Below are positions 62,501 to 64,000 of a stretch of 64,000 bases of DNA, piece by piece; position 1 is the first letter of the stretch, and every line of letters starts with the position of its first letter. The position numbers were made by a program, and so were the translations under genes. The stretch comes from Gordonia sp. SID5947 (GTDB lineage: Bacteria > Actinomycetota > Actinomycetes > Mycobacteriales > Mycobacteriaceae): positions 3,286,001-3,350,000 of the forward strand of contig NZ_WWHU01000001.1 in assembly GCF_009862785.1 (NCBI RefSeq). The letters are read 5' to 3'. A model generated the notes under the pieces. It made no database searches. It saw nothing but the letters and a program-made list of their open reading frames with translations, and was not told where the DNA came from.

Positions 62501-64000
62501 ATGCTGGTCACCACTTCTTCGCGGATCGCGTCCAGCGGCGGGTTGGTCACCTGGGCGAACATCTGCTGGAAGTAGTCGAAGAGCATGCGCGGACGGGCCG
62601 ACAACACCGCGATCGGGGTGTCGGTACCCATCGAGCCGATGGCCTCGGCGCCGGTCTTCGCCATCGGCGCGACCAGGAGGTTCAGCTCTTCGTTCGTGTA
62701 ACCGAACACCTGCTGACGCAGCGCGACGCGGTCATGCGCCATGTGGACGTGCGGCAGTGCCTCCACATCGTCGATGTGCACGAGACCCTTGTCGAGCCAC
62801 TCCTGGTACGGGTGCTCGCCGGCGAGTTCGTCCTTGATCTCCTCGTCGTCGACGATGCGGCCTGCGGCGGTGTCCACGAGGAACATCCGGCCCGGCTGCA
62901 ACCGCATCTTCTGCACCACGTCGGCATGGTCGATGTCGAGCACGCCGACCTCCGACGCCATCACCACGAGGCCGTCCTTGGTGACCCAGACCCGGCTCGG
63001 GCGCAGCCCGTTGCGGTCGAGCACGGCGCCCACGACGGTGCCGTCGGTGAAGCAGACCGAGGCCGGTCCGTCCCACGGCTCCATCAGCGCCGAGTGGTAC
63101 TCGTAGAACGCCTTGTGCTCCGGCTTCATCGATTCGTGGCGTTCCCACGCTTCGGGGATCATCATCAGCACGGCGTGCGGGAGGGTGCGGCCGCCGAGGT
63201 GGAGCAGCTCGAGCACCTCGTCGAAACGTGCGGTGTCCGAGGCGCCCGGGGTGCAGGTCGGGAAGATCTTGGCGGCGACGTCACCGTCTCCGAACAACGC
63301 CGGGTCGATCAGCGCCTCGCGCGCCCGCATCCAGTTCTCGTTGCCGGTGACCGTGTTGATCTCACCGTTGTGCGCCACTCGGCGGAACGGATGGGCCAGC
63401 GGCCACGAGGGGAAGGTGTTGGTCGAGAAGCGCGAATGCACCAGCCCGAGCGCGCTCTCCACCCTCGAATCCTGCAGATCGATGTAGAACTCGCGCAGCT
63501 GTGGGGTGGTCAGCATGCCCTTGTAGACAAAGGTCTGACCGGACAGGCTCGGGAAGTACACGGTCTCGCGGCCCGGGCCGTCGGCGCCGGCACCCTTGGT
63601 GCCGAGTTCGGCCTGCACACGCTTGCGGACGACGAAGGCCTTCCGCTCGAGATCCATCCCTTCGGCACCGCCGATGAAGACCTGGCGGAACGTCGGCATC
63701 GCGTCACGAGCCAGCGCACCCAGCGAGTTCTCGTTGGTGGGGACCTCGCGCCAGCCGAGCAGGGTCAGGCCCTCGGCCTCGACGATCTTCTCGACGCCCT
63801 CGGTCGCGATGCGCGCATCCTCGGAGCCCTGCGGGAGGAAGGCGATGCCGGTGGCGTACGAGCCCTCGGCGGGCAATTCGAAGTCCACGGATTCCCGCAG
63901 GAAGCGGTCGGGCACCTGGATCATGATCCCGGCGCCGTCGCCGGTGTTCGGCTCGGCGCCCGCGGCTCCGCGATGCTCCAGGTTCACGAGTGCGGTTATC
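59533..64000 (-). CDS. gltB: Glutamate synthase large (alpha) subunit, 5' end beyond the window
   Basis: The frame stays open to base 64000 ([11 protein letters not shown]), so the true start with the N-terminal nucleophile Cys lies outside. About 1488 of some 1530 residues are visible. Seen here are the glutaminase domain ([19 protein letters not shown]), the FMN synthase domain, the 3Fe-4S loop ([18 protein letters not shown]) and the C-terminal beta-helix with [10 protein letters not shown] and [21 protein letters not shown]. With GltD it makes the main ammonia-assimilation enzyme. Confidence 0.97.
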   Translation of the reverse strand, partial: ITALVNLEHRGAAGAEPNTGDGAGIMIQVPDRFLRESVDFELPAEGSYATGIAFLPQGSEDARIATEGVEKIVEAEGLTLLGWREVPTNENSLGALARDAMPTFRQVFIGGAEGMDLERKAFVVRKRVQAELGTKGAGADGPGRETVYFPSLSGQTFVYKGMLTTPQLREFYIDLQDSRVESALGLVHSRFSTNTFPSWPLAHPFRRVAHNGEINTVTGNENWMRAREALIDPALFGDGDVAAKIFPTCTPGASDTARFDEVLELLHLGGRTLPHAVLMMIPEAWERHESMKPEHKAFYEYHSALMEPWDGPASVCFTDGTVVGAVLDRNGLRPSRVWVTKDGLVVMASEVGVLDIDHADVVQKMRLQPGRMFLVDTAAGRIVDDEEIKDELAGEHPYQEWLDKGLVHIDDVEALPHVHMAHDRVALRQQVFGYTNEELNLLVAPMAKTGAEAIGSMGTDTPIAVLSARPRMLFDYFQQMFAQVTNPPLDAIREEVVTSIGGTIGREADLLHPGPESCRQIMLPQPVLDNDTLAKLVRIDDNAELPDFTSAHIHGLYPVAEGGEGLRRALDEVRAKVSAAIADGVSIIVLSDRESDEKLAPIPSLLLTAAVHHHLVRERMRTRVGLIVESGDCREVHHVATLIGFGAAAVNPYMAFESIEDMVERGALGDIDFPTARKNYIKAAGKGVLKVMSKMGISTLASYTGAQLFQVIGLSQDTVDEFFTGLNSQLDGIGLDEIATDVATRHALAFSDRPTERAHRELEVGGEYQWRREGEYHLFNPDTVFKLQHSTRTGQYKVFKEYTKLVDDQASKMASLRGLFDFNFGDRDPIPIEKVEPASEIVKRFSTGAMSFGSISAEAHETLAIAMNRLGGRSNSGEGGEDPRRFHHDENGDWRRSAIKQVASGRFGVTSHYLSNCTDIQIKMAQGAKPGEGGQLPPHKVYPWVAEVRGSTPGVGLISPPPHHDIYSIEDLAQLIHDLKNANPQARIHVKLVSEVGVGTVAAGVSKAHADVVLISGHDGGTGATPLTSMKHAGAPWEIGLAETQQTLLLNGLRDRIVVQVDGQLKTGRDVVVAALLGAEEFGFATAPLVVSGCIMMRVCHLDTCPVGVATQNPLLRERFTGKPEFVENFFMFIAEEVRELLARLGFRTLQEAVGHVETLDTAKALAHWGSAKAGKLDLSSVLAMPESPFMNQDLYCSGVQDHSLDKALDQQLIAQSREAIDHGTRVSFSSKITNVNRTVGTMLGHEVTKAYGAHGLPDGTIMIDFTGSAGNSFGAFVPKGITLRLEGDANDFVGKGLSGGRLVVRPARNAPEGFVAEQNIIAGNVIGFGATKGKIFLRGVVGERFCVRNSGATAVVEGVGDHGCEYMTGGRVVVIGETGRNFAAGMSGGIAYVYDPGRKLGDNLNTELVEIEELEDEDVEFLAGIVDEHRAETDSPVAAAILDDWDTAQKHFAKVMPRDYKRVLKAIDAAEREGRDVNEAIMEAARG

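Noticed and set aside
1..64000. CRISPR array, prophage, insertion sequence, tRNA or rRNA
   Set aside because: No regularly spaced repeats, transposase or integrase signatures, or tRNA/rRNA-like stretches were found on reading both strands.

Overview
The window is a GC-rich actinobacterial chromosome segment that reads as a mycolic-acid-containing member of the Mycobacteriales, most like Gordonia or a close relative. The assignment rests on ESX-type type VII secretion (T7SS) genes with a PPE protein and EspG, a cutinase-like protein, a LysX lysyl-phosphatidylglycerol synthase/LysRS fusion, GabD2 beside an Rv1733c-like gene, and gene neighbours (gltBD, an EspR-like regulator, sodA, ESX genes) that in Mycobacterium tuberculosis also sit near one another close to the origin. 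No rRNA, tRNA, CRISPR array or insertion sequence was seen.

Bases 1-5800 form a T7SS-associated accessory cassette. It holds an 860-residue membrane protein built from three [two-helix + PH-like] modules plus a C-terminal domain, a YbaB-like protein, a small WXG100-like protein, a T7SS substrate without a recognisable toxin domain, and two related VOC-fold proteins at the edges, one cut by the window start and one frameshifted. Bases 6000-22050 carry the ESX locus: eccB and eccE (divergent), an EsxA/EsxB pair, EspG, PPE, PE/EspC-like and EspA/E-like secreted proteins, two YbaB-like proteins, an EspI-like ATPase, eccA, a membrane-anchored protein, and two T7SS-tagged peptidoglycan hydrolases. 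eccC, eccD and mycP are not in the window.

Bases 22000-31100 hold housekeeping and stress genes: DUF5926, two small proteins behind palindromes and a 22-codon leader ORF, a coupled rhodanese/DUF4328/GDPD operon, a DnaA-box-rich spacer, SppA, an AlkZ-like protein, msrA, a 50-aa membrane protein and sodA. Bases 31100-43300 hold an ECF transporter (EcfT plus an EcfA-EcfA fusion), a GDT1/TMEM165-type transporter, an SDR, an EspR-like XRE/ImmA/MAB_1171c-like trio, a RecB-like nuclease, and low-complexity surface or tail-anchored proteins.

Bases 43300-64000 hold an alpha/beta hydrolase, a GT39 glycosyltransferase, an Rv1733c-like protein, gabD2, an RraA-like protein, an MBL hydrolase, lysX (frameshifted), an S4 RNA-binding protein, a cutinase-like protein, an SRPBCC protein, a tandem TetR regulator, and gltD-gltB, with gltB running off the right edge.

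A technical theme runs through the window. Four single-base deletions, all in or beside G/C runs, break three otherwise intact genes (a VOC gene, the T7SS transglycosylase with two, and lysX). A fifth may alter the end of the ImmA-like gene. Base-call or assembly error is the simplest explanation and should be excluded before calling pseudogenes.
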